From contig JABTUM010000001.1 of assembly GCA_015075375.1 (NCBI GenBank), forward strand, positions 53,201 to 117,200: a stretch of DNA of 64,000 bases, read 5' to 3'. The notes under the pieces were generated by a model. That model saw only the letters and a list, made by a program, of their open reading frames with translations. It was not told the DNA's origin and searched no databases. Shown here piece by piece: positions 36,801 to 45,332 of the stretch. This DNA comes from Planctomycetota bacterium (GTDB lineage Bacteria; Planctomycetota; SZUA-567; H5-PLA8). The translations under genes were made by a program, and so were the position numbers. Numbering within the stretch: position 1 is the first letter of the stretch; each line of letters opens with the position of its first letter.

Positions 36801-36869
36801 AGTTGCGCCAAGCTAAATACCGGCGCCAACAAAAGATGCGTACATTGCATTTTAGAAAACCTCTGTTCA

Positions 36870-38003
36870 TCATTTACCGCCTACCTCTTGTGCGGAACGC
36901 AGGCGATAAAAGTTTCGCCGCCTTTCGATCCAAATGTTTAGATGATTAACATCTTCCGGATCATACCTGGCCGTAAAGAGGCTGGACGGGTCAGTCCACT
37001 GTAGCAAATCTTTGAGTTGTCGACTGTTCGCCCCTATTGGGAATCTTTCGAGCGCCTGGAGTAAGTCTAGGTGTCGCCCCGGCATATCCGGCCTGTACCA
37101 AGGAGGATGAGTCTCCGCGGATTTGACTTGCGGTCCAGCCTGCAAATCCTGGTTGGTCTTGCCTTTATACAAGACTTCTGATCTTTCACTACTCCTGGAA
37201 GCATTTGGATCTGGGTTATTGTCTAGGGTTGTTGGAGCAGACTTCACTTTTTCTTGGTCACTAGGCTTCTGGACCTTGACTTTAAACTTCAGTATTTCTT
37301 CTTCCTCAAGAAGTGCTTCTGCTGATTCACCAACTTGAAGAAGGCGTGAATCTGATGCTGATGCCTGAATCAGGCACTTGCACTCTAATGCATAGTCAAT
37401 GAAGTTTAAGCACACCACGTGAATTGGATTTGACTGGAGTATGAAGCTTAGGATTTCATGATTCCTCGGGTAAGCCCGTCGATAGTAGCTCGTGGCGACA
37501 AGTAATAGCAATAATAGGCCATCCTTCTTAAACACACTTCCTGAACGAGATCTGGTCATCGCCTTACAAGCTCTAATCAGGAGGCAGACAAATGTTTTTT
37601 CATGAAACGGCTTGTACTCCAAATCCAAAAGCAGGTCTGCGATTCCGTGGATTTCTTGTGCAGTGAGTTCTTCCCACTTTGATTCGAATGGTATCAGATT
37701 AATCAAATATCGGTCGAGGGCATCCTGTAGAGTTGCATTCCGAAACCATGCTTCAAACTTGGAACTTAGGGTAGAGAAAGATATGTTGCGTTCTGCGTAC
37801 GCCCCTCCCAAAGGAGGCGACGCAGGAGCGATTTTTATTTGTATGGTGACCTGTTCATCTCGAGTACCCCTTTTTTGAAGTTCGAGATATTCAGGAAAGC
37901 TAATCGAGTGAAATAGATCCTTCAATAGACCTTCGCTAGGTTTCTGCCTATTGCTCTCATTGTTGTGTGGCTTTTCGTCTCCACACCCATGTTCAGCCGT
38001 CAT
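36870..38003 (-). CDS. Hypothetical AT-rich cargo protein
   Basis: A 377-residue protein, start at 38003 (MTAEHGCGDEKP) chosen because GGAGGG lies ten bases upstream; the frame is open for 54 more bases. It has a hydrophobic stretch (LLLLLLVATSYYRR, about residue 165-180) too short for a sure membrane helix, an acidic patch (ALLEEEEILKFKVKV) and a C-terminal helical part (LDLLQALERFPIGANSRQL). I recognise no family. The DNA is clearly more AT-rich than its neighbours, a sign of foreign origin. It has its own promoter and an unusual leader (38004-38132). Confidence 0.62.
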   Translation of the reverse strand: MTAEHGCGDEKPHNNESNRQKPSEGLLKDLFHSISFPEYLELQKRGTRDEQVTIQIKIAPASPPLGGAYAERNISFSTLSSKFEAWFRNATLQDALDRYLINLIPFESKWEELTAQEIHGIADLLLDLEYKPFHEKTFVCLLIRACKAMTRSRSGSVFKKDGLLLLLLVATSYYRRAYPRNHEILSFILQSNPIHVVCLNFIDYALECKCLIQASASDSRLLQVGESAEALLEEEEILKFKVKVQKPSDQEKVKSAPTTLDNNPDPNASRSSERSEVLYKGKTNQDLQAGPQVKSAETHPPWYRPDMPGRHLDLLQALERFPIGANSRQLKDLLQWTDPSSLFTARYDPEDVNHLNIWIERRRNFYRLRSAQEVGGK

Positions 38004-38132
38004 TTTCGCAGCCCTCCATGAAGGCATAAAAAAACGGTCCGACCACCCTGCAGCCAAATGGCTCGGGTGCGGACCGTAGTTCTCCCGCGATGGGGAGGTG
38101 AAGGAATCTCGTTCCCTTCAGGTTAAGTTGTC
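38004..38132 (-). ncRNA. Structured leader RNA with terminator before the 377-residue gene
   Basis: Between the likely transcription start (about 38132) and the gene start lie two hairpins: one at 38099-38120 (TGAAGGAA paired with TTCCCTTCA, one bulge) and the terminator at 38028-38077. A terminator inside the leader means that full-length transcript forms only if it is read through. This could be an attenuator or a short regulatory RNA. I recognise no known riboswitch class. Confidence 0.5.
38028..38077 (-). terminator. Intrinsic terminator within the leader
   Basis: On the minus strand ACGGTCCG (38077-38070) pairs with CGGACCGT (38041-38034), with further pairing of CCC and GGG inside, and seven T residues follow (38034-38028). 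It lies 25 bases before the start codon of the gene it precedes. Confidence 0.75.
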
Positions 38133-38138
38133 GCAGAG

Positions 38139-38167
38139 CCTATATCATAAGCCCCATGGAGTGTCAA
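38139..38167 (-). promoter_or_regulatory. Sigma-70-type promoter for the 377-residue gene
   Basis: TTGACA (38167-38162), a 17-base spacer and TATAGG (38144-38139). The -35 box is perfect and the -10 box matches four of six bases. Confidence 0.6.
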
Positions 38168-38191
38168 ATAATTGTTATAAGCACCGACAAA

Positions 38192-38208
38192 GTCTACGTA
38201 ACGTAGAC
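38192..38208. promoter_or_regulatory. 17-bp perfect palindromic operator between divergent genes
   Basis: GTCTACGT at 38192-38199, a central A and ACGTAGAC at 38201-38208. It is 25 bases upstream of the -35 box of the minus-strand promoter and about 180 bases before the excisionase gene. A dimeric repressor could bind here to control both directions. Confidence 0.5.
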
Positions 38209-38386
38209 GATACTTTTCCCTTCAAGTTCTTATTGTTTAAGGCATTGAGTATATATGCAGGTGACCGACCGAGCAAGAATTCTCTCTTGTTCACATTTCG
38301 TTGACACGTTCTGCGGCTCTACATGAGTACTAACCATATAGGAGGACTCATCTAACCCTCATCACCCTGAAGTAGGAACGCTTACG

Positions 38387-38641
38387 ATGCCCGACACTTC
38401 AACTTCCCTCTGGCGCGCCCAAGACTGTGCCGCCTACCTGCGTCGTAGCCCACGCTGGCTGTGGGCGCAGCTCTCCCGTCCCGCGGACCAACCCGGCAGC
38501 ATCCCGCACGTATACGTCGGCCGTACGCCGCGCTTCTTCCCCGACGACATTGCCGAGTGGGTGCGCCAAGGGTGCCCGCCGGCGGCCACCTTCGCACAGT
38601 GGCAGGCGTCCCAATCGAAGCGTGCTTCCCAGCGGGAATAG
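38387..38641 (+). CDS. Excisionase-like helix-turn-helix protein
   Basis: An 84-residue protein with a MerR/Xis-type winged helix (LWRAQDCAAYLRRSPRWLWAQ, then HVYVGRTPRFFPDDIAEWV). It lies 54 bases before the integrase gene on the same strand, the common xis-int order. The start codon lacks a good ribosome-binding site but a purine stretch GAAGTAGGAA stands nearby. Confidence 0.78.
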   Translation: MPDTSTSLWRAQDCAAYLRRSPRWLWAQLSRPADQPGSIPHVYVGRTPRFFPDDIAEWVRQGCPPAATFAQWQASQSKRASQRE

Positions 38642-38695
38642 CCTTGCACTTCTTCGCCACCGGCCCCTCAGTGTGGACGAAAGGAGGCCACTCTT

Positions 38696-40042
38696 ATGGG
38701 CCGTGTGTTCAAACCGAAGTATGCGTGGACGAAAGCCGACGGTACGCGCGTCGAGAAGATCACCGAGGCGTGGTACATCGAGTACTCGGATGCTTCCGGT
38801 CGCTGGATCCGGCGCAAGGCCGGCGTCACGAAGGAACAAGCGCAGGACGCCCTGCGTAAAGCCGAGTCCGACGTCCTGGCCGAGAAGAACGGGCTGCCCA
38901 CGCAACGCTTGGGAGATATGTCCGTCCAGGATCTGGCCAAACGTTTCATCGCTTACCTGAAGCCCCGCGTCACCGACGATCACTGGAAGACAACGAAGCA
39001 ACGCTTGGAAGATCTCTTGAATGGGTCGAAGGCTTACGCGCTGCGTGACCTGAAACCCGATCCCGTAGAACGTTACCTCGCAGGGTTGGATGCCGAAGGT
39101 CTGGCGCCGCGCACGATCAACTACTACCTCAAGGCCGCCAAACAGATGCTGAGTTGGGCGGTGGAGTCGCGGCTCATTCCCTACAGCCCGCTCGAATGCC
39201 TCGCCAACCGACCCGAGCACGTGAAACACCGCGTCCGGCGTGCTCTGACCGAAGCGGAAGTCTCGCAATTGCTTATCTCGGCCTTGGAAGGTCCGGCGCG
39301 GCGTGCGCTTCGCCGCTATCGCAACCGACCCAAGAAGGATGGGAGTTACAAGCCGATCGATCTACCTACCAAGGTTCAGGGTCGATACCGACGTGAAGGC
39401 GAGAACAATGTCCTGGCCTACCGCCTGATGCTGGAAACGGGGCTACGGCGCAACGAAGTGAAGTCGCTGACCTGGGCCGACCTTGACCTCGAGCAGGGCG
39501 TGCTGACGACTCGTCCGCATTGGGAAGGGAACAAGAACGGTCGCGAAGAGCGCCTACCGCTTACCCCCGGCCTACTTCAGACCCTTCGTGAATGGCGCCT
39601 GAAGAACCCGGGCGATCCGTCCACCTCTGTGGTCAAAATCACCAGCCGGTCGCTGCGTGCCTTCGACGAGGACCTCGTAGCGGCGGGTCTGGCCACGCGT
39701 GTGCCCCAGGACCGTGACGGAAAGCCGATCCCATTGAATGCCGAGGGGTTGCCCGTACGAACTCCGCATTCTTGGGTTATCAACAAGCGCGATGCGGCAG
39801 GCCGCGTCCTGGATATGCACGCGCTGCGCCACACCTTCGGCACGCGCCTAGGCCGCATGTCCGGCGTCGATCCCAAGACCGTCCAAGCGCTCATGCGTCA
39901 CAGCGACCCGCGGTTGACCTTCGGCGTCTACGTGCACAGCGACGCCGCGAGACTGAAGGCCGCCGTCCAAAATCTACCTACCCTCACCCCGCAAACCGAA
40001 ATCCCGCCAGATGAGGTCCAACCGGCCAGCGCGGGGGCGTAA
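38696..40042 (+). CDS. int: Tyrosine-type integrase
   Basis: A 448-residue tyrosine recombinase. The N-terminal part has a SAM-like DNA-binding domain (LAKRFIAYLKPRVTDDHWK) and the catalytic residues are visible: Arg 251 in TGLRRNE, His 375 and Arg 378 in HALRHTFGT, His 402 in MRHSDPR and the nucleophile Tyr 412 in FGVYVH. AAAGGAGG stands eight bases before the ATG. An insertion of about 40 residues between catalytic Arg and the HxxR box (TSRSLRAFDEDL ... GLPVRTPHSWVI) is typical of integrases of planctomycete islands. It inserts and excises the element. Confidence 0.93.
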   Translation: MGRVFKPKYAWTKADGTRVEKITEAWYIEYSDASGRWIRRKAGVTKEQAQDALRKAESDVLAEKNGLPTQRLGDMSVQDLAKRFIAYLKPRVTDDHWKTTKQRLEDLLNGSKAYALRDLKPDPVERYLAGLDAEGLAPRTINYYLKAAKQMLSWAVESRLIPYSPLECLANRPEHVKHRVRRALTEAEVSQLLISALEGPARRALRRYRNRPKKDGSYKPIDLPTKVQGRYRREGENNVLAYRLMLETGLRRNEVKSLTWADLDLEQGVLTTRPHWEGNKNGREERLPLTPGLLQTLREWRLKNPGDPSTSVVKITSRSLRAFDEDLVAAGLATRVPQDRDGKPIPLNAEGLPVRTPHSWVINKRDAAGRVLDMHALRHTFGTRLGRMSGVDPKTVQALMRHSDPRLTFGVYVHSDAARLKAAVQNLPTLTPQTEIPPDEVQPASAGA

Positions 40043-40105
40043 CTCCAATGGATTCATGGCATTGGGGCGCGCGGGAATTCTAACGAAAGTTGATTCTCGA
40101 ACCGC

Positions 40106-40339
40106 CTAAGGCTTCTTGCGTCGGTCCTCAAGTGCCTGAAGCACTCTCTCGAAAATGCAGCCGGTTGCCGCGATAAAGCAAACTGACAATATAACCATAG
40201 CCGCCACTCCATTAAATCGTCGGTTGCCCTCCTCCCAAATGAACACGTTGAGCCACAGTGCAACAGCCGCGACAAAAGTCATAAAAAGCCATGTGGCTAG
40301 TCGGAACTGGATCCGTGGACTGGAGCTGTTTTGGGGCAT
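40106..40339 (-). CDS. Small two-helix membrane protein of planctomycete type
   Basis: A 77-residue protein with two membrane helices (ATWLFMTFVAAVALWLNVF and GVAAMVILSVCFIAATG). The start RIQFRLATWLFMTFVAAVAL resembles the FxLRTLLxxxTxxAVxLG segments that precede many short membrane proteins in planctomycetes. No function is known. It lies just past the integrase and may mark the chromosome side of the element. Confidence 0.6.
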   Translation of the reverse strand: MPQNSSSPRIQFRLATWLFMTFVAAVALWLNVFIWEEGNRRFNGVAAMVILSVCFIAATGCIFERVLQALEDRRKKP

Positions 40340-40446
40340 GCCGAGTTCCTACGTAACTCACAAAGACTATTCACGGGTCCCACGGCAGCGTATATCTACC
40401 TAGAGCATTGTAAACTGCTTGGCCGCCTCGCAGGAGGACTCAGCCT

Positions 40447-41148
40447 ATGTGTCCCACCATTTATCTATGCGCACCCCTGCTGCTCATACTCGCCGGCTTA
40501 TCAGTGGCGGCAGAAGACGCAGCCGCCGAAAACGAATGGGTTCGCAAACTGGCTAACGTTCGCTCGAAGCTGCGCACGGGCGAAGTGCTCCTAAAGGATG
40601 ACTTCGACCGCGCCGAACTGGGCGATAACTGGGTGGTCGAAGAAGGCACCTGGCAAACCGCCAAGGCCGCCGGGCGCGAGAAGCCTGGGGTCATCGGCAT
40701 CCCCGGCAAGAACTACCCCGATTCTTTCCTATGGACCAAGCGTTCGTTTCAAGGCGATTTAGTGATCGAATTCGATGCTGCCTGCGAGAGCGACCCAGCC
40801 CACGACATCAACTTTGTGCTCAGTGGAAAGGCGCCAAACTATCCCCGTCCCGAAAAGCCGCTCTACTTATTTGGGTTGGGTGGTTGGGGCAACACGCAAA
40901 CCGGCGTCGAGCGCGGCCCCGAATACAAATGGAAGGCGCTTACAGGGCTCTTTACCATTGAGAAGGATCGCACGTACCACGTGGTCGCGGCGCGTCTGGG
41001 ATCCAAGTTTTATTTTTTCGTCAACGACAAGCTCGTAACCATGGCCTCCGACCCCGATCCGCTTCCCAACGAAGGCCAGTTCGCGCTGCAGGTCTACCAA
41101 AGCACCGTGCGCTTCTCGAATTTGGTGCTGCGTAAGCCCGGCAAGTAG
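40447..41148 (+). CDS. Secreted LamG/DUF1080-like protein
   Basis: A 233-residue protein with a signal peptide (MCPTIYLCAPLLLILAGLSV, cleavage near AAE) and a jelly-roll domain of the concanavalin/DUF1080 type: LLKDDFDRAELGDNWVVEEGTW ... FVLSGKAP ... YHVVAARLGSKFYFFVNDKLV ... VRFSNLVLRKP. Such domains bind or cleave sugars, but no catalytic residue can be named. It is probably exported to the cell envelope. AGGAGGAC lies before the start at 40432-40439. Confidence 0.82.
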   Translation: MCPTIYLCAPLLLILAGLSVAAEDAAAENEWVRKLANVRSKLRTGEVLLKDDFDRAELGDNWVVEEGTWQTAKAAGREKPGVIGIPGKNYPDSFLWTKRSFQGDLVIEFDAACESDPAHDINFVLSGKAPNYPRPEKPLYLFGLGGWGNTQTGVERGPEYKWKALTGLFTIEKDRTYHVVAARLGSKFYFFVNDKLVTMASDPDPLPNEGQFALQVYQSTVRFSNLVLRKPGK

Positions 41149-41442
41149 GCCGTGAGGTTGGTGTTAGAGGCGGCCCCGTTCGCGCCCCGTGGCCACGTGG
41201 GCCGAGATTTCCACACGGTCGAAGCTCAACCTATCTTGCGCGTGATATCGGCACCAGGGCGCGAAACTCCGTGGCGTAGCCGCAGTTCTTTGGCGGCCCC
41301 TTGGCGGTAGGGGTTGCAACGTTAGGCACTCGTTTGCAATCGTTTGCATTATGCGCCGCCAAGCGAAGTTTGTGCAGCGGGTACACAACGCTTTGAGTTG
41401 CGCGTGGTTGCGCTAGTCTGCACTCCCCTGCGCACTTCGTAT

Positions 41443-41519
41443 TGGCGTCCCCGGCAGGATTCGAACCTGCGACCTCCGGTTTAGGAAACCAGCGCTCTAT
41501 CCAACTGAGCTACGGGGAC
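41443..41519 (-). tRNA. tRNA-Arg(CCT)
   Basis: The minus strand folds as a full cloverleaf: acceptor GTCCCCG/CGGGGAC, D arm with AGCTCAGTTGG, anticodon stem CTGGT/ACCGG with loop TTCCTAA (anticodon CCT, reading AGG), and T arm GCAGGTTCGAATCCTGC. The CCA end is encoded (41443-41445). It is a typical integration target, but no second copy of its 3' end was seen near the element. Confidence 0.95.
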
Positions 41520-41991
41520 AAGTATTTTCATAAATACTTCACACTATTAACTTGAGGCTATTCTCGCACAACCTCGACTTAGAATGCTCTCACATGAACT
41601 CATGTAAGTGGCCACCTTCTACTCGAAAATGACTTCCGGCGCAGGAAATATTATGGCGCAACCTGATTCTAATCATTGCAAACGGTGACGGTCAAGCATG
41701 CCCTTTTGCATTCGATTCCGATATCCCATCCTGGGCAAACCTGTCGAGATTTCCATGTGCTTCAGTCTGCTCGGCTAACTCTTCGAGAACCTACCTGGCC
41801 TTAACCGACCCAGCGGACCTTTTGACAGACGACACCACCTAGGAAGTCCCTCCTTTTCTGCTTGAACCGACCGTGTAATCTAAAGACATGGACTACCGGC
41901 TTACCACGCTGCTCCTGCCGCCGTTTCCGCCTTCGATGCTTGGGATTCGGTGGATGCTTTTTTCTCCAGGCCTTAACCAATCTCGCCGCCG
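41520..41991. other. Spacer between tRNA and AraC-type gene
   Basis: About 470 bases without a convincing gene. It must hold the tRNA promoter (minus strand) and that of the regulator; I find no clear -35/-10 pair. It is AT-richer at 41520-41700 than around it. Confidence 0.4.
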
Positions 41992-43458
41992 ATGAATCTC
42001 CGTAGAATATACGGCTGGTGCGCCAATCCCGAAGCCTACTGCAGGCAGGCGCCGAAGGTTCACTGGCTGAAGACGCCCAGCGGCGAGAGCGCGCACGAAC
42101 GCCTGCGCCTCGAACTGGACGCGCCGCGTACGCCACTGGCGCTGGTGCCGCTGGCCTATGGCGAACTGCTCCGCTATGCGCGGCGCGGCCTCCTGCTCCC
42201 GCTCTCGCCCCTGCTGGATCGCGCGCGCGCACCACGTCCCGATGAACCGTTTCTCTCGCTCTGCCGGGTGGACGGCGTCCCCTACGGCATGCCGGACGAC
42301 GTCGAGCCCTACGTACTGGCGCGCTGGCTCGGGGCAGAAGAAGCCGAGGGTGCGACGGCTTTCAGCGGACTGAAGGAGTTCGAGCGCCGCGTGGAACCCG
42401 GGCCCGGCGCACTGCGCATCGCGGTCACAGGAAGCGCCTACAATCCGCGCATGGGCTTCCTTCTTTCGGCCTTCGCCGCGCATGGCGTACGCTGGGATCT
42501 GCCGCTCGAACGCCTGCTTCGCCAGCCCGAACCGCTCGCCGAAGCGTACGCCTGGATGCTTCACGCCACTCGCAACGGGGGCTGGCTGGACGAAGGTACG
42601 CTGACCCAATCGTTCGACGATCAGTTCAAGGATCGCGCCGCGGAACTCTTCGCGCGCCGCACCTGCCAAGCGTGGGCAGGCTGGCTGAACGGTCTTCGAT
42701 CGTTCTCGCGCGCACAGGCGCGGGAAGTCGCGCTCTCGCGCTTTCCCGCGCGCAAGCACGCCGCCGGGAAGCTTAAGCCCGTCCAGCCGGTGCACGGCAA
42801 AGCTTGGTGCATCCCGCTGAATACTGTGGAACCGGAAGCGGCCCTCGAGGCCCTCGGTCTGCTGCTCGAGCCAGCCTTCGTTAAACGGCTCGAACGGGAG
42901 AGTACGATCTGCTTCACGCCGTACCGTGCGCTTTGGAGCGATCCGGAACTCGCCGAGCGCCGGCCCTTCTTCCGCTACGCTTCGAAGCTACTCGACGGCC
43001 CCTTGCTGGTCTTCGATCGCACGGACGATGCGTGGCGGGCGCTCGAATGGGCACTCCGCACCGCGCTGGCTGAGCGTGCCGAGCCGGAGCGGTTCCTCGA
43101 CCGGCTGAGCGGACGCGAGCGCGCGCCGGCGGGAAAAGGCGTGAAGCATCCGCTCGTGCGCCAAGCCCTTAGGCAGATCGAAGCGAACCTCAGCCAATTG
43201 CGCGGGCGCGACGAGCTGGCCAAGCTCCTTGGTCTGACCCCCGACCATCTAAACCGAGTCTTCTCCCACGAAATGGGCGAGAGCGTCGGCGCGTACCTCA
43301 TGCGGCGCCGCCTGGTACTGGCCAAGGCGCTCCTGCGGGAGCCAGGCGCATCCGTGAAAGCCGTCGCCCTGCGCCTGGGCTTCCGCTCTTCCTCCTATTT
43401 CAGCCGCGCCTTCAAGAAGCAGTGGGGCGTGCCGCCGATCAGTGTCCAGCGCTCCTGA
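41992..43458 (+). CDS. AraC-family regulator fused to a cytoplasmic solute-binding-protein domain
   Basis: A 488-residue protein. Residues of about 1-375 resemble an extracellular solute-binding protein without its signal peptide (LALVPLAYGELLRYARRGLLLPLSPLL, DGVPYGMPDDVEPYVLARWL). This two-lobed sugar-binding-like fold should act as ligand sensor. The C-terminal 100 residues form an AraC DNA-binding domain with two helix-turn-helices (GRDELAKLLGLTPDHLNRVF and SVKAVALRLGFRSSSYFSRAF). It likely controls neighbouring secreted-enzyme genes in response to a sugar. The start lacks a clear ribosome-binding site. Confidence 0.82.
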   Translation: MNLRRIYGWCANPEAYCRQAPKVHWLKTPSGESAHERLRLELDAPRTPLALVPLAYGELLRYARRGLLLPLSPLLDRARAPRPDEPFLSLCRVDGVPYGMPDDVEPYVLARWLGAEEAEGATAFSGLKEFERRVEPGPGALRIAVTGSAYNPRMGFLLSAFAAHGVRWDLPLERLLRQPEPLAEAYAWMLHATRNGGWLDEGTLTQSFDDQFKDRAAELFARRTCQAWAGWLNGLRSFSRAQAREVALSRFPARKHAAGKLKPVQPVHGKAWCIPLNTVEPEAALEALGLLLEPAFVKRLERESTICFTPYRALWSDPELAERRPFFRYASKLLDGPLLVFDRTDDAWRALEWALRTALAERAEPERFLDRLSGRERAPAGKGVKHPLVRQALRQIEANLSQLRGRDELAKLLGLTPDHLNRVFSHEMGESVGAYLMRRRLVLAKALLREPGASVKAVALRLGFRSSSYFSRAFKKQWGVPPISVQRS

Positions 43459-43644
43459 CGATTGGGAAGGGCATTCCTCAGGTACCGCCACGGACCATAC
43501 TTGTTCGTCGCTCTCTCCTCTCAACTTCCCGGCGCGAAAGAATTCACTAAATCTGACTTTCTGGAACCGGCATGCCGGAATTGTACACGTACCGCTTCTT
43601 CTCGATTCCTTAACGCGGCGTATACGATAAGAGGAGGACAACCT

Positions 43645-45003
43645 ATGTCCGCGCGAGCGAAAAGCGATGGCCGGACCGGTTGCGGCCGGCGGCAATTTCT
43701 GAAGACGGGGCTCGCGGCGACGGGAGGATGGGCTTTGCTGAATTCTTGCCTGTTGCGCGTGCCTGCGGTGGCGGCCGAGGGCAAAGACGTGCTGGGCGTC
43801 CAGGTGGACGACCTGCCTCTGCTGGGGCCGTACCTGCTTCCGACGGAAGCCCCCCATGAGCGGATTCGGGTCGCCTTCCGTGGGACCGACGACAAGACAA
43901 GGCTGGCCGGCGGACGTCTGACGTACGGCTTAAAGAGCGTCGGCGAAAAGGAAACCGCGTTCACGGCTGCCGATAAGCATGTACTCGAACTGAAGGATCT
44001 CGCGCCGGATGCGGAATACCAATACCGCCTCAAGCTGGGCGATTACGAAAGCCCGGTCCACCGCTTCCGGACTTCTCCCATGCCCAGGCAGCGCGCGCAA
44101 CGCACCAAGCTGGCGCTCTTCTTCGATTTTCACTGCCACGCACCACAGTCGGTTGAGGCCGGCGAGAAGGGTGCGGGCGACTTCTTCACGCGCTTCGGGC
44201 ACGCGATGGAGGACATAAAAAAGTTCGCGCCCGATATGCTTGTGCTGGGCGGGGACATCGTTCAGAAAGGGAGCCGACGCGAGGAATACGAGACCTTCTT
44301 CCGGATAATGCGCGAGGTCTGCGCCAATTCAATCCTGGTGCCCTGCCCGGGCAACCACGAGTGGGTCACGGACAAGGATCTATCGATCTACTCCGACTAC
44401 CTCCCTGCGGTGGGCAACGGCCCGGCATCGGACCGCGCGGCGAATTGGTATTTCAGCTTCGGCGGCGTGGGCTGGCAAATGCGCCGGACCGGCATGGGCG
44501 GCGAGTGGCTCCGCAACAGCATCCGCAGCCTCAAGCAGCAACACGGCGCCGACACCATCGTAGACGTGCAACACCACCAAGTTTACCAGTGGGCTGCCAA
44601 AAGCACCGATTTGGGTAAGCAAGGCGTCTGCGACCTCTTCGACCAGGAAGGCGGCGTGCGGTTGTGCCTGTTCGGACACCGGCACATCCACCAGCGCTCG
44701 CTACCCATCCTCTTTCAGGGCTCCGGCCAAGCGACCACGAAAGAGAAGTCGGAGTATCCGGCGGACACGAAGGGCACCATTTACATGCAAAGTCCTTCCA
44801 TGTGGTACCAGTACACCCAGGCGCTCGAAAACGAACTGGTTGCAAACAACGGCAAGCCGAAGTTCGAGGGCGAGTACACCGGCTATGGAGAAATGACGAT
44901 CACGCCGGAGGCGCTTCTGACCGAGACTTTCGTCTACGAATACAACGGAAAGACCCGCCATGAATGCGTGGACCAGTTCCGAATGCTGCGGCCGAAGGCG
45001 TAG
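43645..45003 (+). CDS. Tat-exported metallophosphoesterase (purple-acid-phosphatase-like)
   Basis: A 452-residue protein. The ATG at 43645 follows GAGGAGG at 43631-43637. A Tat signal (GRRQFLKTGLAATGG) is followed by an N-terminal fibronectin-like domain (LAPDAEYQYRLKLGDYESPVHRFRT). The metallophosphoesterase motifs come next: DFHCH, GGDIVQKG, CPGNHEW, DVQHHQVY and GHRHIH, which bind two metal ions. It probably removes phosphate from organic or polysaccharide substrates outside the membrane. Confidence 0.9.
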   Translation: MSARAKSDGRTGCGRRQFLKTGLAATGGWALLNSCLLRVPAVAAEGKDVLGVQVDDLPLLGPYLLPTEAPHERIRVAFRGTDDKTRLAGGRLTYGLKSVGEKETAFTAADKHVLELKDLAPDAEYQYRLKLGDYESPVHRFRTSPMPRQRAQRTKLALFFDFHCHAPQSVEAGEKGAGDFFTRFGHAMEDIKKFAPDMLVLGGDIVQKGSRREEYETFFRIMREVCANSILVPCPGNHEWVTDKDLSIYSDYLPAVGNGPASDRAANWYFSFGGVGWQMRRTGMGGEWLRNSIRSLKQQHGADTIVDVQHHQVYQWAAKSTDLGKQGVCDLFDQEGGVRLCLFGHRHIHQRSLPILFQGSGQATTKEKSEYPADTKGTIYMQSPSMWYQYTQALENELVANNGKPKFEGEYTGYGEMTITPEALLTETFVYEYNGKTRHECVDQFRMLRPKA

Positions 45004-45332
45004 GCAAATGGGATTTATAGTGGATGGGGTATATTCGCGTGTCATTCCTTTACGCATTTGCAACTCACACGCCTGCGTTAGATTTTGAAAACCCGCAAGG
45101 CCGATGCTTGCATTCCACCTACGCCTCCCTTGAAACGACTGAGGTGCCGCCCAAGCCCACCCTTGCCTGCCGTCGTCGCCTATGCGGAAAATTTCCTTCC
45201 ACCGGGCTTCAGCGAAGCCGTAAGGCAACCTGCCCCGCGAATCAATGCCGGCCACAAAGCGAAGCTCTATTTTCTCAAATTCAGGCGTACTCATTGGTGT
45301 ACTAGTACATGAGATTCCCGAGGGCGCTTCGA
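45004..45332. other. Spacer between phosphoesterase and sulfatase genes
   Basis: About 330 bases with no gene I can support. It contains no strong hairpin or promoter that I can see. A short ORF at its right side has no ribosome-binding site. Confidence 0.3.

Larger units (their letters stand above)
24432..40042. mobile_element. Integrated phage-derived replicating element (boundaries approximate)
   Basis: Integrase and excisionase sit at the right end. A minus-strand run of sigma factor, Cas4/RecB-like nuclease, Sak4-like ATPase, DUF669 protein, ERCC4 nuclease, RecD-like helicase, primase-helicase and ParB-methyltransferase follows. A terminase-small-like protein is near the left end. No capsid, portal, tail, large terminase or lysis gene is seen, so this is a satellite, phage-plasmid remnant or integrative replicon rather than a complete prophage. 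I could not find flanking direct repeats, so the exact ends are unknown. The NACHT gene at 19682-24235 may be cargo of the same element or lie just outside. Confidence 0.6.

Noticed and set aside
38028..38060. T-box-like AGGGTGG sequence in the leader RNA
   Set aside because: The core is short, the usual ACCGCG continuation and the stem I specifier are absent, and the gene downstream is no tRNA synthetase or amino acid gene.
41164..41388. Minus-strand frame of 74 codons between the LamG-like gene and the tRNA
   Set aside because: No ribosome-binding site or family features; composition resembles non-coding DNA.
41443..41519. tRNA-Arg as attachment site of the element
   Set aside because: It lies 1.4 kb beyond the integrase with two genes between, and I found no repeat of its 3' end near the left side.
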